NCBI GenBank assembly: GCA_021648845.1
Contig: JAKJHY010000025.1
Location: forward strand, 1 to 64,000
DNA: 64,000 nt
Origin: Mycobacterium sp. MBM
Lineage (GTDB): Bacteria; Actinomycetota; Actinomycetes; Mycobacteriales; Mycobacteriaceae
Direction of reading: 5' to 3'
Of this stretch, positions 1-8,551 are shown piece after piece. Numbering within the stretch: position 1 is the stretch's first letter; the number at the start of each line of letters is the position of its first letter. Position numbers and translations under genes: made by a program. A model generated the notes under the pieces. It was not told the DNA's origin. It made no database searches and was given only the letters and a program-made list of their open reading frames with translations.

Positions 1-78
1 CCCCGGAACCATCGCCCGACACCCCAGTGTCCGAGGTCGCCTGACGACCCTCGATCCACAGGATTTGACTATTTCTCT

Positions 79-273
79 CACGCCGCGGATTTCCTTGTCG
101 AAGGCCAGGAATGGCACGAACTCGGCCCACGCGTTGTCCCACAGCTTGACGATCGCCGGGTAGCGCTGGCCCCAGGTCTCGCTGAACGCGACGAATGCAT
201 CCAACGCCGCCGACTCGCTTGCCGCGGTGTAGACCAATTTGAGATCCTTGGCGATCGCCGCCCAGTCCTTCTT
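79..273 (-). pseudogene. IS256-family transposase fragment
   Basis: The minus strand encodes about 65 residues typical of the C-terminal half of mutator/IS256 transposases, including the stretches LKLVYTAASE, WGQRYPAIVKLW and WAEFVPFLAFDKEIRGV. The expected continuation (TTNAIESLN) is missing after residue V at about 79, and the upstream part ends at 273, exactly where the Tn3-type terminal repeat begins. It is therefore a remnant interrupted on both sides. It shows that the transposon end lies in older mobile DNA. Confidence 0.75.
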
Positions 274-274
274 G

Positions 275-312
275 GGGGTCGGGGAGCAGATTCTCGAAAT
301 CCGGCGCTAAGG
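275..312 (+). repeat. left terminal inverted repeat of Tn3-family transposon
   Basis: The repeat starts GGGGTCGGGGAGCAGATT and ends CGAAATCCGGCGCTAAGG. The same sequence is present in inverted orientation at 12347-12384 with two adjacent mismatches (CT against GA). An outer GGGG, an inner TAAG and a length of about 38 bp are the classical pattern of Tn3-family ends. One more G on the outside (274) is also shared. Confidence 0.9.
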
Positions 313-314
313 AT

Positions 315-412
315 TTACGGCAGATAGTAGCGTACTATCTGCCGTAACTCGTGAGTCGTCCTGCCGCGATGGTCGTTCCGGAGATGGGCGACTCCGGAAA
401 CTATCTGCCGTA
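315..412. other. putative resolution/recombination site of the transposon (IRS-like)
   Basis: A perfect palindrome occupies 315-347, with arms TTACGGCAGATAGTA and TACTATCTGCCGTAA around GCG. A single further copy of one arm (ACTATCTGCCGTA) lies at 400-412 in direct orientation. Between them is another inverted repeat, TTCCGGAG (376-383) and CTCCGGAA (392-399). A core inverted pair plus an accessory half-site directly before a tyrosine recombinase gene resembles the TnpI/IRS cointegrate-resolution system of some Tn3-family elements. The functional assignment is inferred from layout. Confidence 0.65.
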
Positions 413-431
413 GTGCTGAAGGGCGGTCGGG

Positions 432-1361
432 GTGGGATCGGTGAGCTCGCTACCGGCGCGGGCCGCCGGGATCCGGCTGGCGGACGCGACGCGGACCTTT
501 CTGGGCACGATCGCGGCGGTGAACACCCGCCGCGCCTACGCCTCGGCGTTGGATCGGATGGTGCGCGACTTCGGCGCGGACGGCGATGTCGGGTTGTTGA
601 ACCCGGATCGGGTGTCGGGGTGGTTCGACTACGTGTGGGGCGACAAGGCCCCCAAGACCTACAACCTCCGGCTGACCGCGGTGTCGGCGGCGTGCGCCTA
701 CTGACGCGATCAACAGTGGCTGACCGGCGATCCGGTGTCGCGCCTGCGGGCGCGGCCGAGTGCGCCGGACAACAGCAAGGCGATGACCGCCGCCGAGGTT
801 GCGGAGCTGCTGGGCATGGACGCGGCCCTGCGCGAGCGGGTGTTCTGGTCGATGCTGTATGAGTCCGCCGCGCGGGCGGAGGAGATCCTGAATCTCGACA
901 TCGAGGACCTGGACACCGTGAACCGATGCGCCACGGTCACCCGCAAGGGCGGCGCCCGCGAGGTGATCTATTGGCAGACCGGCACCGCACGGCCGCTGCC
1001 CCGGCTGATCGCCGGACGGAAGTCCGGGCCGCTGTTCCTGACCGACCGCAAAGCCAAGCCGTCGGTCGCCAAGACCGACACCGACAACTCGACCGGCCGC
1101 GCCCGACTTTCCTACCGCCGCGCCGCGACGCTCCTCGAGGAGCACACCGAAGGGATGCGACGCGGACCGTTCACGCTGCACCAGCTGCGGCACTCGCGAC
1201 TGACCCACGCCGCAGAGAAGGGCGCTTCCACGCCGATGCTGATGGCGTTGAGCGGACACACCTCGGTGCGCAGCCTGGTCAAATACGCGAAGGTCTCCGC
1301 CGAGGCGCTGGGGCGCTGGCAGGCCGAGACCGATCCCGCTGCGCGGCGGCGCTCCCGCTGA
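432..1361 (+). pseudogene. tyrosine recombinase (TnpI-like) interrupted by an in-frame TGA
   Basis: The reading frame starts with GTG at 432 and encodes an N-terminal core-binding (SAM-like) domain up to TGA at 702-704. The same frame then continues without another stop to 1361. The second part holds the catalytic domain: an arginine in AARAEEIL, the HQLRHSRLTH box (HxxR), GHTSVRSLVKY with the second His, and a candidate nucleophilic Tyr in KYAKVS. The joined product would be about 309 residues, normal for XerC/D- or TnpI-type recombinases. The stop probably replaces a TGG Trp codon (context ACAY-stop-RDQQW). A restart at GTG 735 would lack the DNA-binding domain. It sits beside the palindromic site at 315-412, so it was probably the cointegrate resolvase. 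Confidence 0.8.
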
Positions 1362-1366
1362 ATCTC

Positions 1367-1936
1367 TCAGTAGCTGACGGTGACGAGTTCCGGCGCGTGT
1401 CTGCGTATCTTGTTCAGCACCTTGACTGTTCGGCCCGAGCGCATCTGCTCGAGGGGGGCCGAAAGAGACCAATCAAGTGCGGCACCGTCGATGGGTGTGG
1501 TCTTCCGCGTCCGGGAACTCATAGCCGCTGCCGGGCGTGCGTGGTCGTGGTGTTTGTCGGATCCGGCGGGGGCACGGCCGAGAGTAGGGCCGTGAGGTCG
1601 CGCGAGACCTCGCCGGGGTTGGAACAGCCGTGGGAGATGAGCGCGCGGGAGCGCGGCTTCGGTCAGGCCGTATCGGATATGGACGGCGTCGTGGTGTTGC
1701 AGGATCGCCAACGTGTGGATTCCACTGGCGATCAGGCCACCGAACTGGCCGTCCTGCGCCGCCGCCCGGTCGATGTGAAACCACTGGGGATCCCAGTGGG
1801 TGGCGAAGTCGACGAGTTCGGCCTCGGTCACCGTGTGTGAGCCCAAGTCGAAACGCTGGCCGATGCCCAGGTCCTCGGCGTATACAAGGCGTGTGTGCTC
1901 ATGGTGCGATCCCACCTGCACGCCGACGGGTTTCAC
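1367..1936 (-). pseudogene. MaoC-like dehydratase, apparently truncated or fused
   Basis: The first 90 or so residues are a MaoC-type hotdog hydratase: YAEDLGIGQRFDLGSHTVTE, then FATHWDPQWFHID and FGGLIASGIHTLAI, with the usual Asp and His region. The start GTG at 1936 overlaps the stop of the upstream dehydrogenase gene (GTGA), which supports translational coupling. After about residue 92 the expected second half of the fold is absent. The rest of the frame (Arg/Pro-rich, then LDWSLSAPLEQMRSGRTVK) does not look like MaoC. A more protein-like tail appears in another frame near 1550-1690. This suggests the last cargo gene was cut when it joined the transposon end. The family role would be hydration of an enoyl-CoA; activity of this copy is doubtful. 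Confidence 0.55.
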
Positions 1937-2691
1937 CGCGGCGCCATGCGGATCGCGCCGTCGAGGCGGATGGTTTCGCCGTTGAGCATCGGGTTGGTCA
2001 CGATCGCCTCGACCAGCTGCGCGTACTCGGCGGGGTCGCCGAGCCGGTTCGGGTGCGGCACCTGCTGTCCCAGCGAAATCTGAGCCGCCTCGGGCAGCGT
2101 GCCCAGCAGCGGGGTCTTGAACAGGCCGGGCGCGATGGTGTTCACCCGGATCAGCAGCGACGCCAGGTCGCGGGCGATCGGCAGGGTGGCGCCGACGATC
2201 CCGCCCTTCGATGCCGAGTACGCGGCCTGTCCGATCTGCCCGTCGAAGGCCGCGACCGAGGCGGTGTTGACGATCACGCCGCGCTCGCCGTCGACGGGCT
2301 CGTTCTGCGACATCGCGTGCGCGGCGAGGCGGATGACGTTGAAGGTTCCGGTCAGGTTGACCTTGACGATCTTCTCGAATTCGGCCAGCGGGAACGGTCC
2401 GTTCTTACCGACGGTCTTGACGGCGTTGCCGATGCCGGCGCAGTTCACGGTGATTCGCAGTGAGGACTCCGCGTTGGCGCGCTCGACCGCCTCGGTGACC
2501 GCGGCCTCGTCGGTGACATCCGCCGGAGCGAATTCCACGGTGTCGCCGAGAGCAGCCAGCGCATCCGTGTTCGCGGTGGGCAGGTCGACGGCGATTACCC
2601 GGGCGCCCGACTTGGCGAGGGCGGTGACGGTGGCCAGTCCGAGGCCCGAGGCTCCGCCGGTGACGAGTGCGTTGGTTCCGGTGATATGCAT
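1933..2691 (-). CDS. short-chain dehydrogenase, 3-hydroxyacyl-CoA dehydrogenase type
   Basis: This is a 252-residue classical SDR. The N-terminus has the NAD-binding glycine motif TGGASGLGLAT, followed by an acidic residue after strand 2 (VIAVDLP) that favours NAD(H). The catalytic Ser and the YSASK (YxxxK) pair lie in NTASVAAFDG and QAAYSASKGG. The closest family by pattern is type II 3-hydroxyacyl-CoA dehydrogenase, which fits the beta-oxidation cluster. ATG at 2691 is chosen because GGAGT lies just upstream; a longer open frame to 2766 adds a non-conserved leader. The gene ends by overlapping the GTG of the MaoC-like gene. Confidence 0.85.
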   Translation of the reverse strand: MHITGTNALVTGGASGLGLATVTALAKSGARVIAVDLPTANTDALAALGDTVEFAPADVTDEAAVTEAVERANAESSLRITVNCAGIGNAVKTVGKNGPFPLAEFEKIVKVNLTGTFNVIRLAAHAMSQNEPVDGERGVIVNTASVAAFDGQIGQAAYSASKGGIVGATLPIARDLASLLIRVNTIAPGLFKTPLLGTLPEAAQISLGQQVPHPNRLGDPAEYAQLVEAIVTNPMLNGETIRLDGAIRMAPR

Positions 2692-2752
2692 GAATACTCC
2701 TGACGAAATAGGTTGAGAACATCGGGTTTTTGACAAAGTGAGGTGTGACTGA

Positions 2753-2770
2753 CGCAGTGGTGTCACTGCG
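2753..2770. other. hairpin between acyl-CoA dehydrogenase and SDR genes
   Basis: A perfect 7-bp inverted repeat, CGCAGTG and CACTGCG with loop GTGT, lies in the 91-bp gap after the acyl-CoA dehydrogenase stop, the largest gap in the operon. No T-run follows on the minus strand. It could be an attenuator or RNA-stability element. Confidence 0.35.
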
Positions 2771-2782
2771 CGAAGGTCAACC

Positions 2783-3943
2783 TCATAAGGCGCGGCCGAT
2801 GAGTTCCTTCATGATCTCGTTGGTGCCGCCGTAGATCTTCTGCACGCGGGAAGCGGCGTACATCTGCGCGATCGGGTACTCCATCATGTAGCCGTAGCCA
2901 CCGAAGACCTGCAGGCAGCGGTCGACGATCTCGCACTGCTTGTCGCTGCCCCACAGCTTGGCCATCGACGCGGTCGCCGCGTCGAGGGTGCCGTCGAGGT
3001 GACGCTGGATGCAGTGGTCCATCAGGGTCTTGCCGGCCAGCACGTCGGTCTTGCACTCGGCGAGTACGAACTTCGTGTTCTGGAAGTTCAGGATCGGCTT
3101 GCCGAAGGCGTGACGTTCCTTGGCGTACCTGATGCTCTCCGCCACCGCGGCCTCGGCCACCGCGACACCGCCGACACCGAGGATCAGCCGCTCACGCTGC
3201 AGCTGACCCATCAGCTGGTAGAAGCCCTGCCCCTCGACGCCGCCGAGCAGATTCGCTGCCGGCACCCGCATGTCGGTGAACGACAACTCGCGGGTGTCCT
3301 GGCCGTGCTGGCCGATCTTGTCCAGCACCCGCCCACGCTCGAACCCCGGAAGATTCTCCGTCTCCGCGACGAGCAGCGAGATACCCTTGGAACCTTGGCT
3401 CGGGTCCGTTTTGGCGACGATGACGAGCAGGTCGCAGTGCGACGCGTTCGAGATGAACGTCTTCGAGCCGTTGATCACGTAGTGGCCGCCGTCGCGAACC
3501 GCGGTGGTCCGTACGGCCTGCAGGTCCGAGCCGGTGCCGGGTTCGGTCATCGCAATGGCGAGGACGCTCTCACCGCTCGCACATTTCGATAGCCAGCGCT
3601 TCTTCTGGTCCTCGGTGGCATAGGCGGCGATGTAGTGCGCGACGATCGTCGAGTGCACGGCGAAGCCGAACGCGGTGTCGTGGGCGTAGGCGATCTCCTG
3701 CTGCACGATCGCCTCGTGGCCGAAGTTGCCGCCCCCGCCGCCGTATTCTTCGGCGATGTCGAGGCACAGCAGTCCCGCGGCGCCGGCCTTGGTCCAGAAC
3801 TCGCGGTCGACCTGGTGCTGCGCGGCCCAACGGTCCTGGTTCGGGGTGGCTTCCTTGCGGAAGAACTCGGCGGCGTGCTTACGCAGCAGCGCCTGATCGT
3901 CGGTCTCCCACGGGGAGCGGTAATCGGGGAACAGCTCGCTCAT
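2783..3943 (-). CDS. acyl-CoA dehydrogenase (FadE-type)
   Basis: This 386-residue flavoprotein has the full acyl-CoA dehydrogenase layout: an N-terminal helical domain (from DYRSPWETDDQALLRKHAAEF), a beta domain with the FAD/substrate signature AMTEPGTGSDLQ, and a C-terminal helical domain ending IYGGTNEIMKELIG. At the position where medium-chain enzymes carry the catalytic Glu (YEGT) this protein has Gly. A Glu is present in the helix VAESIRYAKER, as in long-chain and isovaleryl-type enzymes. It would oxidise an acyl-CoA to the 2-enoyl-CoA. ATG 3943 has AGGACC upstream and follows the hydratase stop by 8 bp. The open frame extends upstream, but that part overlaps the hydratase gene and is a shadow. 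Confidence 0.9.
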   Translation of the reverse strand: MSELFPDYRSPWETDDQALLRKHAAEFFRKEATPNQDRWAAQHQVDREFWTKAGAAGLLCLDIAEEYGGGGGNFGHEAIVQQEIAYAHDTAFGFAVHSTIVAHYIAAYATEDQKKRWLSKCASGESVLAIAMTEPGTGSDLQAVRTTAVRDGGHYVINGSKTFISNASHCDLLVIVAKTDPSQGSKGISLLVAETENLPGFERGRVLDKIGQHGQDTRELSFTDMRVPAANLLGGVEGQGFYQLMGQLQRERLILGVGGVAVAEAAVAESIRYAKERHAFGKPILNFQNTKFVLAECKTDVLAGKTLMDHCIQRHLDGTLDAATASMAKLWGSDKQCEIVDRCLQVFGGYGYMMEYPIAQMYAASRVQKIYGGTNEIMKELIGRAL

Positions 3944-3951
3944 GATCGGTC

Positions 3952-4740
3952 CTACTTTCCGGTGAATTCGGGGGCGCGCTTGGCGAGGAACGCGGCCTGG
4001 CCCTCGCGGCTGTCGGCGGAATGGATGGCAACGTGAAAGTTGCGCTTCTCGTGCTCGAGTCCTTGCGCCAGAGAGGTTTCCAGGGCCTGGAGGGCGGCAT
4101 CCTTGGCCAGCGCCACCGCGAGCGGTGAGTTGGCGGCGATCCGCTGCGCCATGGCGACCGCCGCTTCGAGGGCGGTGCCGTCCGGGACGGTCTCGGCGAC
4201 GATGCCGGCCGCGCACGCCCGCTGTGCGGACAGGAAGTCGCCGGTGAGCAGTAGGGCCATCGCCTTGGACTTGCCGACGGCCTGAATCAGGCGCTGGGTT
4301 CCGCCGCCGCCCGGGATCACGCCGAGCTTCACCTCCGGGACACCGAACTTGGCGGATTCGCCGGCGATGACGATGTCGCAGGCAAGCGCCAACTCGCAGC
4401 CGCCGCCGAGTGCGAGGCCCTCGACCGCAGCGAGGACCGGCTTCGGGAATCGGCCCAGGTCGGCCCAGATGGTGCCGCCCAGCGCGGCTCGATCGCCGAG
4501 CAGCGACTGGTCGCGAATGGCGTCGAAATTGGTGATGTCGGCTCCGGCGCAGAAGATCCCGCCGGCGCCGGTGAGCACGATGGCACGGATCTCGTCGTCG
4601 TGCCGAGCCGCGACGAGCTCGGTGTTCAAGGCGGTGAGCACCGCCTCGTTCAGACTGTTGCGAGCCTTGGGCCGGTTGATCTCCAGGATCAGGAGGTGGC
4701 TGTCGCGGGCCGTGCGTAGCGGGGCGTTGTCGGGGTTCAT
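3952..4740 (-). CDS. enoyl-CoA hydratase/isomerase
   Basis: This 262-residue crotonase-fold protein has the oxyanion-hole segment (FCAGADITNFDAI) and both catalytic glutamates of true hydratases, in GGGCELALACD and FGVPEVKLGVIPG, followed by GGTQRL. It would add water to the enoyl-CoA made by the adjacent dehydrogenase. ATG 4740 overlaps the stop of the ligase gene (ATGA), indicating coupled translation. The C-terminus (FLAKRAPEFTGK) is typical and complete. Confidence 0.92.
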   Translation of the reverse strand: MNPDNAPLRTARDSHLLILEINRPKARNSLNEAVLTALNTELVAARHDDEIRAIVLTGAGGIFCAGADITNFDAIRDQSLLGDRAALGGTIWADLGRFPKPVLAAVEGLALGGGCELALACDIVIAGESAKFGVPEVKLGVIPGGGGTQRLIQAVGKSKAMALLLTGDFLSAQRACAAGIVAETVPDGTALEAAVAMAQRIAANSPLAVALAKDAALQALETSLAQGLEHEKRNFHVAIHSADSREGQAAFLAKRAPEFTGK

Positions 4741-6404
4741 CGGACGTCCTCGTAGACGTTGGTGTGCGCGGCGCGCATGGCCTTCTTGTCGAGCTTGCCG
4801 ACGCTGGTGCGGGGCAGCTGGTCCAGATACAGGACGGTCTCGGGCAATTGCCATTTGGCGAATGCATCGGCGAGCAATTCGTGGATCTCCGACAGTGGAA
4901 GTTCCTGCCCGTCGGTCGTCACGACGAGTGCTACTGGACGCTCCTGCCACTTCGGGTGCGGGACGCCGATGACGGCCGCCTCGGCGATCTTCGGATGGGC
5001 AACGAGTGCGTTCTCCATGTCGATGGAGGAAATCCATTCGCCACCCGACTTGACCACGTCCTTGATCCGGTCGGTGATCTTCAAGTAACCATTCGGGTCG
5101 ATGGTCCCGACATCGCCGCTACGCCAATACCCGTCGAGGAACTTGTCGGCGTCGTCGTCGAGCTTGTGATAGCGCTCGATGATCCACGGTCCGCGCAGCA
5201 GCACTTCACCCTGACTCGTGCCGTCGTGCGGGAGATCGTTGCCTTCCGCGTCGACGATCCGGATGTCGATGCCGTTGACCGGCAAACCCTGCTTACGCTT
5301 GAGATCCCACTTCTCCTCGTCCGAGATCACACCGCGCAGCGAGGGCTTCAGTCCCCGGTTCACCGCGACCAGAGGGGTGGTCTCGGTGGCGCCGTAGGCG
5401 TGGATGACGTCGGCTCCAGTGATGTCGTGGAAGTCGCGCATCAGCGACAGCGGCGGCTCGGTGGCACCGGACAGCAGCCGCGCGCGGGAGAAGTCCGGTG
5501 CGACCGCAAGCGTCTTGATGTAGTTCATCATGGGCTGGAAGATCGCCGGCGCACCGTTTGCGACGGTGACTTGCTCCGCGATCATCGCGTCCACGAGGAC
5601 GGATGTGTCCTCGGCGATGTAGCGACCGGGCAGCACGATTTTTGCGGCACTGTAGGCGGCCGCCTGGGGTAGGCCCCAGCCCTGGCCGTGGAACATCGGC
5701 GTGATGAGCATGACGGCATCGTCGCTGCTCATCCCGAGTCCGGCGACCTCGGCGAGGGTGTGCAGGTAGATGCCGCGATGCGAGTAGTAGATGCCCTTGG
5801 GCCTGCCGGTGGTGCCGGTGGTGTAACACGCGCTGTAGGAGGAGGTTTCGTCGATGACCGGCCAGTCGATCTCCGGGCCGGCGTCCGCGAGCAGGTCCTC
5901 CCAGTGCACCGCGTGCGGGAGCGTGGTGGTGATGTCGGCCAGCGGCTTATCGGTCATCACCACCCACGTCTTCACGTTCGGCGTATGCGGTGCCAGCGCC
6001 TCGGCAACCGGAAGCAGCGACTCGTCGATGAGGACCACCGATGCATCACTGTGTCCGGTGACGTAAGCGAGATCCTCTGGCGCCAAACGCAGGTTCATCT
6101 GCAACATCACGGCAGCGAGGCCGGGAATCGCCCAGTACAGCTCGTAGTGCCGCTTGCTGTTCCAGTCGAGGATCCCGACCACATCGCCCGGCCCGACGCC
6201 GATCGAGCGAAGTGCATTGGCACTTCGTTGGATTCGCGCGTAGGCATCGGCGTAGGTGTACCGGTCCCAGCCGCCGTCCGCGGTGCGGTACACGATCTCC
6301 TGCTCGGGATAGGTGCGCGCGGCGTGCCGGATGATGGTGGTGGTGTTGAGTTGATAGTGGTCGCCGTGGGTGGAGGGCAGGCCCCTCACGATCTCGTGGC
6401 TCAT
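4737..6404 (-). CDS. fatty-acid/organic-acid CoA ligase (FadD-type)
   Basis: This 555-residue ANL-superfamily adenylate-forming enzyme has the P-loop-like motif CYTTGTTGRPKG near residue 195, the YGATETTP motif, the hinge region GYWRSGDVGTIDPNGYLKIT, DRIKDVVKSGGEWIS, and the C-terminal catalytic Lys in RTSVGKLDKKAM. It would activate a carboxylic acid to its CoA thioester and so start the pathway encoded by the operon. Chain-length or ring substrate specificity cannot be read from sequence. It lies 7 bp after the thiolase stop. Confidence 0.92.
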   Translation of the reverse strand: MSHEIVRGLPSTHGDHYQLNTTTIIRHAARTYPEQEIVYRTADGGWDRYTYADAYARIQRSANALRSIGVGPGDVVGILDWNSKRHYELYWAIPGLAAVMLQMNLRLAPEDLAYVTGHSDASVVLIDESLLPVAEALAPHTPNVKTWVVMTDKPLADITTTLPHAVHWEDLLADAGPEIDWPVIDETSSYSACYTTGTTGRPKGIYYSHRGIYLHTLAEVAGLGMSSDDAVMLITPMFHGQGWGLPQAAAYSAAKIVLPGRYIAEDTSVLVDAMIAEQVTVANGAPAIFQPMMNYIKTLAVAPDFSRARLLSGATEPPLSLMRDFHDITGADVIHAYGATETTPLVAVNRGLKPSLRGVISDEEKWDLKRKQGLPVNGIDIRIVDAEGNDLPHDGTSQGEVLLRGPWIIERYHKLDDDADKFLDGYWRSGDVGTIDPNGYLKITDRIKDVVKSGGEWISSIDMENALVAHPKIAEAAVIGVPHPKWQERPVALVVTTDGQELPLSEIHELLADAFAKWQLPETVLYLDQLPRTSVGKLDKKAMRAAHTNVYEDVR

Positions 6405-6411
6405 GACGTCC

Positions 6412-7587
6412 TCAGATGCGTTCGATGATGGTGGCGTTCGCGGTGCCGGTGGCCTCGCAGACGGTCTGCAAGCCGAACCTCTTGCCGGAGCGTTCGAGTT
6501 CGCAGAGCAGGTCGGTGAGCATCCGGGCTCCGGTCGAGCCCAGCGGGTGGCCGAGGGCGACGGAGCCGCCGTTGACGTTCAGCTTGTCGTCCGGGACGCC
6601 GAATTCCCGTTGGAAGATCAGCGGCACACCGGCGAAGGCCTCGTTGACCTCGAACAGGTCGATCTCCTCGACGGCCAACCCGCTTCGGCCGAGCGCCTTG
6701 TGGGCGGCGTCGAGGATCGCGGTGAACTGGATGATCGGGTCGGCGGCGGCGACCGACAGCGCGCGGAACCGGGCGCGTGGGATGAGGCCGTTGCGCTCGG
6801 CGTACTCGCGGTCGGCGATCAGCAGCGCGGCCGCGCCGTCGCTGATCTGCGAGGAGTTGGCCGCCGTGGTCCGCCCGTCGGCGCCGAACACGGCTTTCAG
6901 GCTCGCCATCTTGGCGGGGTCGATGTGCTCGCGGATGCCCTCGTCCGAGTCGATGACCGGACCGGTCGGGTCGTCGGGGTCGGCGGTGATCGGCACCATC
7001 TGGTCGCGGAACTTCCCGGCCCGCGTCGCGGCGTGCGCCCGCTCGTGGCTGCGAGCGCTGAACGCGTCCAACGCCGCTCGGCTCAGGTCGAACCTCTCGT
7101 TCATCAGCTCCGACGACGGGCCCTGCGCCATCAGCCCACCGTCGTAGCGGTCGAGTTCGCGCGGGCTGTACTGCGGGCCGAGCGGCGCGCCGGGCAGGAA
7201 CGCCGGAGGCATCGGCACCCGTGACATCGACTCGACGCCGCAGGCGATCACCAGGTCGTGGGAACCCGCCATCACCGCCTGGGCGGCGAAGCTGACCGCC
7301 TGCTGCCCTGAACCGCACTGGCGGTCGATCGTCACCGCGGGGACCGACTCGGGCAGCCCGGCGGCGAGCACCGCGTGGCGGCCGAGATTGCCCGACTGGA
7401 CATCGTGCTGGATGACGCAGCCGGTGATGACGTCCTCGATCGCGGCGGGGTCGACGCCGGCGCGGGCCACAAGCTCCCGCAGCGTCTGCCCGAGCAGGTC
7501 CACCGGATGCCATGCGCTGAGGATCCCTCCGCGACGGCCGACCGGGGTCCGGACCGCGCCGACGATAACGGCCTCGCGAACACTCAT
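6412..7587 (-). CDS. acetyl-CoA acyltransferase (thiolase, FadA-type)
   Basis: This 391-residue thiolase has the nucleophilic Cys in TIDRQCGSGQQAV near residue 90, the NEAFAG segment, the catalytic His in GGSVALGHPLGSTGAR, and the second Cys in LQTVCEATGTANA. The last motif is CEATG rather than the common C-x-GGG, a modest deviation near the catalytic base. It would cleave 3-ketoacyl-CoA in the last step of beta-oxidation. ATG 7587 overlaps the stop of the CoA-transferase gene (ATGA). Confidence 0.92.
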   Translation of the reverse strand: MSVREAVIVGAVRTPVGRRGGILSAWHPVDLLGQTLRELVARAGVDPAAIEDVITGCVIQHDVQSGNLGRHAVLAAGLPESVPAVTIDRQCGSGQQAVSFAAQAVMAGSHDLVIACGVESMSRVPMPPAFLPGAPLGPQYSPRELDRYDGGLMAQGPSSELMNERFDLSRAALDAFSARSHERAHAATRAGKFRDQMVPITADPDDPTGPVIDSDEGIREHIDPAKMASLKAVFGADGRTTAANSSQISDGAAALLIADREYAERNGLIPRARFRALSVAAADPIIQFTAILDAAHKALGRSGLAVEEIDLFEVNEAFAGVPLIFQREFGVPDDKLNVNGGSVALGHPLGSTGARMLTDLLCELERSGKRFGLQTVCEATGTANATIIERI

Positions 7588-8453
7588 GACAAAGCTCCTT
7601 GTGCTGAATTACGGGGTGCCGAATCGCGGATTCCGATCAGGGGAATGTCGAGGCGCTTCGCGACCTCCTCCCATTCGCGCGTCGGCTTGGAAAGAAACGT
7701 CTGCTCGAGCTCCTCCTGGGTGCCCTCGACACCGAGACCGGCGCGGGCGCGCTCCCAGAAGTGCGGCTCGAGCGCGGCCAGCGCGACGTGGCCGTCGGAG
7801 CTGGAGTAGATCCGGTAACCGGGATGCGCCCCGCCGAGCGGCGCGCCCGCTCCCATCAGACCGTGCCGAACTGCGGCGCCGGCGTCGGCGGCCGCCTGTT
7901 CGAGGACGACCCGCTCGCGGTGTCCCACGCCGGACTCCGCGGCCACGCGCAGGGCGAGCAGGGCCGCGGACACGGCGCGCTCGGCGCCGAGCAGGTCGGC
8001 CACCGGGACGGTCGGCATCGTCGGCGGCTGGAGAGTGCCGTGCAGGGCCTGGTACGTCAGGTCATGGCCGGGCTGCTCCGCCGCGATCCCGTCGTGCCCG
8101 ACGATCTCGATATGCGACAGGTGCGGATTCGCCGCGGTCAACTCGTCCAGGCCGAGCTTGACCAGCGCCGAGGGGCGCATGGCGGTGAGCATCAGGTCGG
8201 CACGCGACAGCTCGCGCGCCGCCACCGCCCGATCAGCGGGGTCCTTGAGGTCGAGGGTCACGACCCGCTGGCCCACAGTGAGCTCGTCGTACCACGTCGG
8301 CGCCACGGCCCGCAGCGGGTCGCCGGCCGGCGGTTCGATCTTGGTGACGGTGGCGCCCAGCGCCCGTAGCCGCGCGGCGGCGAGCGGGCCCGGCAGATTG
8401 ATCGCGAGCGACACCACCTGCACGCCCTGCAGCGAACTCGACTGCGACATCAT
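7584..8453 (-). CDS. CoA-transferase family III (CaiB/racemase-like)
   Basis: About 289 residues, with a family III CoA-transferase N-terminus (SLAINLPGPLAAARLRALGA, TKIEPPAGDPLR), the segment VVTLDLKDP and the conserved Asp in TVPVADLLGAERAV. It is shorter than usual (360-400 residues), mainly through a short middle and C-terminal part, so activity may differ. Family members transfer CoA between acids or racemise 2-methylacyl-CoA. It is the first gene of the cargo operon. A run TTG-ATG-ATG gives starts at 8456, 8453 or 8450; AAGGGG just upstream spaces best with 8450 or 8453. Confidence 0.82.
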   Translation of the reverse strand: MMSQSSSLQGVQVVSLAINLPGPLAAARLRALGATVTKIEPPAGDPLRAVAPTWYDELTVGQRVVTLDLKDPADRAVAARELSRADLMLTAMRPSALVKLGLDELTAANPHLSHIEIVGHDGIAAEQPGHDLTYQALHGTLQPPTMPTVPVADLLGAERAVSAALLALRVAAESGVGHRERVVLEQAAADAGAAVRHGLMGAGAPLGGAHPGYRIYSSSDGHVALAALEPHFWERARAGLGVEGTQEELEQTFLSKPTREWEEVAKRLDIPLIGIRDSAPRNSAQGALS

Positions 8454-8467
8454 CAACCCCTTTTTGA

Positions 8468-8483
8468 CTATACTGATGTATAG
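8468..8483. promoter_or_regulatory. operator palindrome between fad operon and tetR
   Basis: CTATAC-TGAT-GTATAG is a perfect 6-4-6 inverted repeat in an AT-rich 95-bp divergent intergenic region. It lies 15 bp upstream of the CoA-transferase start and about 70 bp upstream of tetR. This is the usual place for a TetR-family repressor to control both directions. Confidence 0.65.
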
Positions 8484-8551
8484 CCATTAATGCGCATGTA
8501 CTGTCTAATGTCAAGGGTGTATGCTTTTTTCCCTGATAGGAGGCAATTTCT

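Noticed and set aside
450..1472. Long minus-strand open frame over the recombinase
   Set aside because: Arg/Gly/Gln-rich translation opposite a recognised recombinase; a GC-rich shadow frame.
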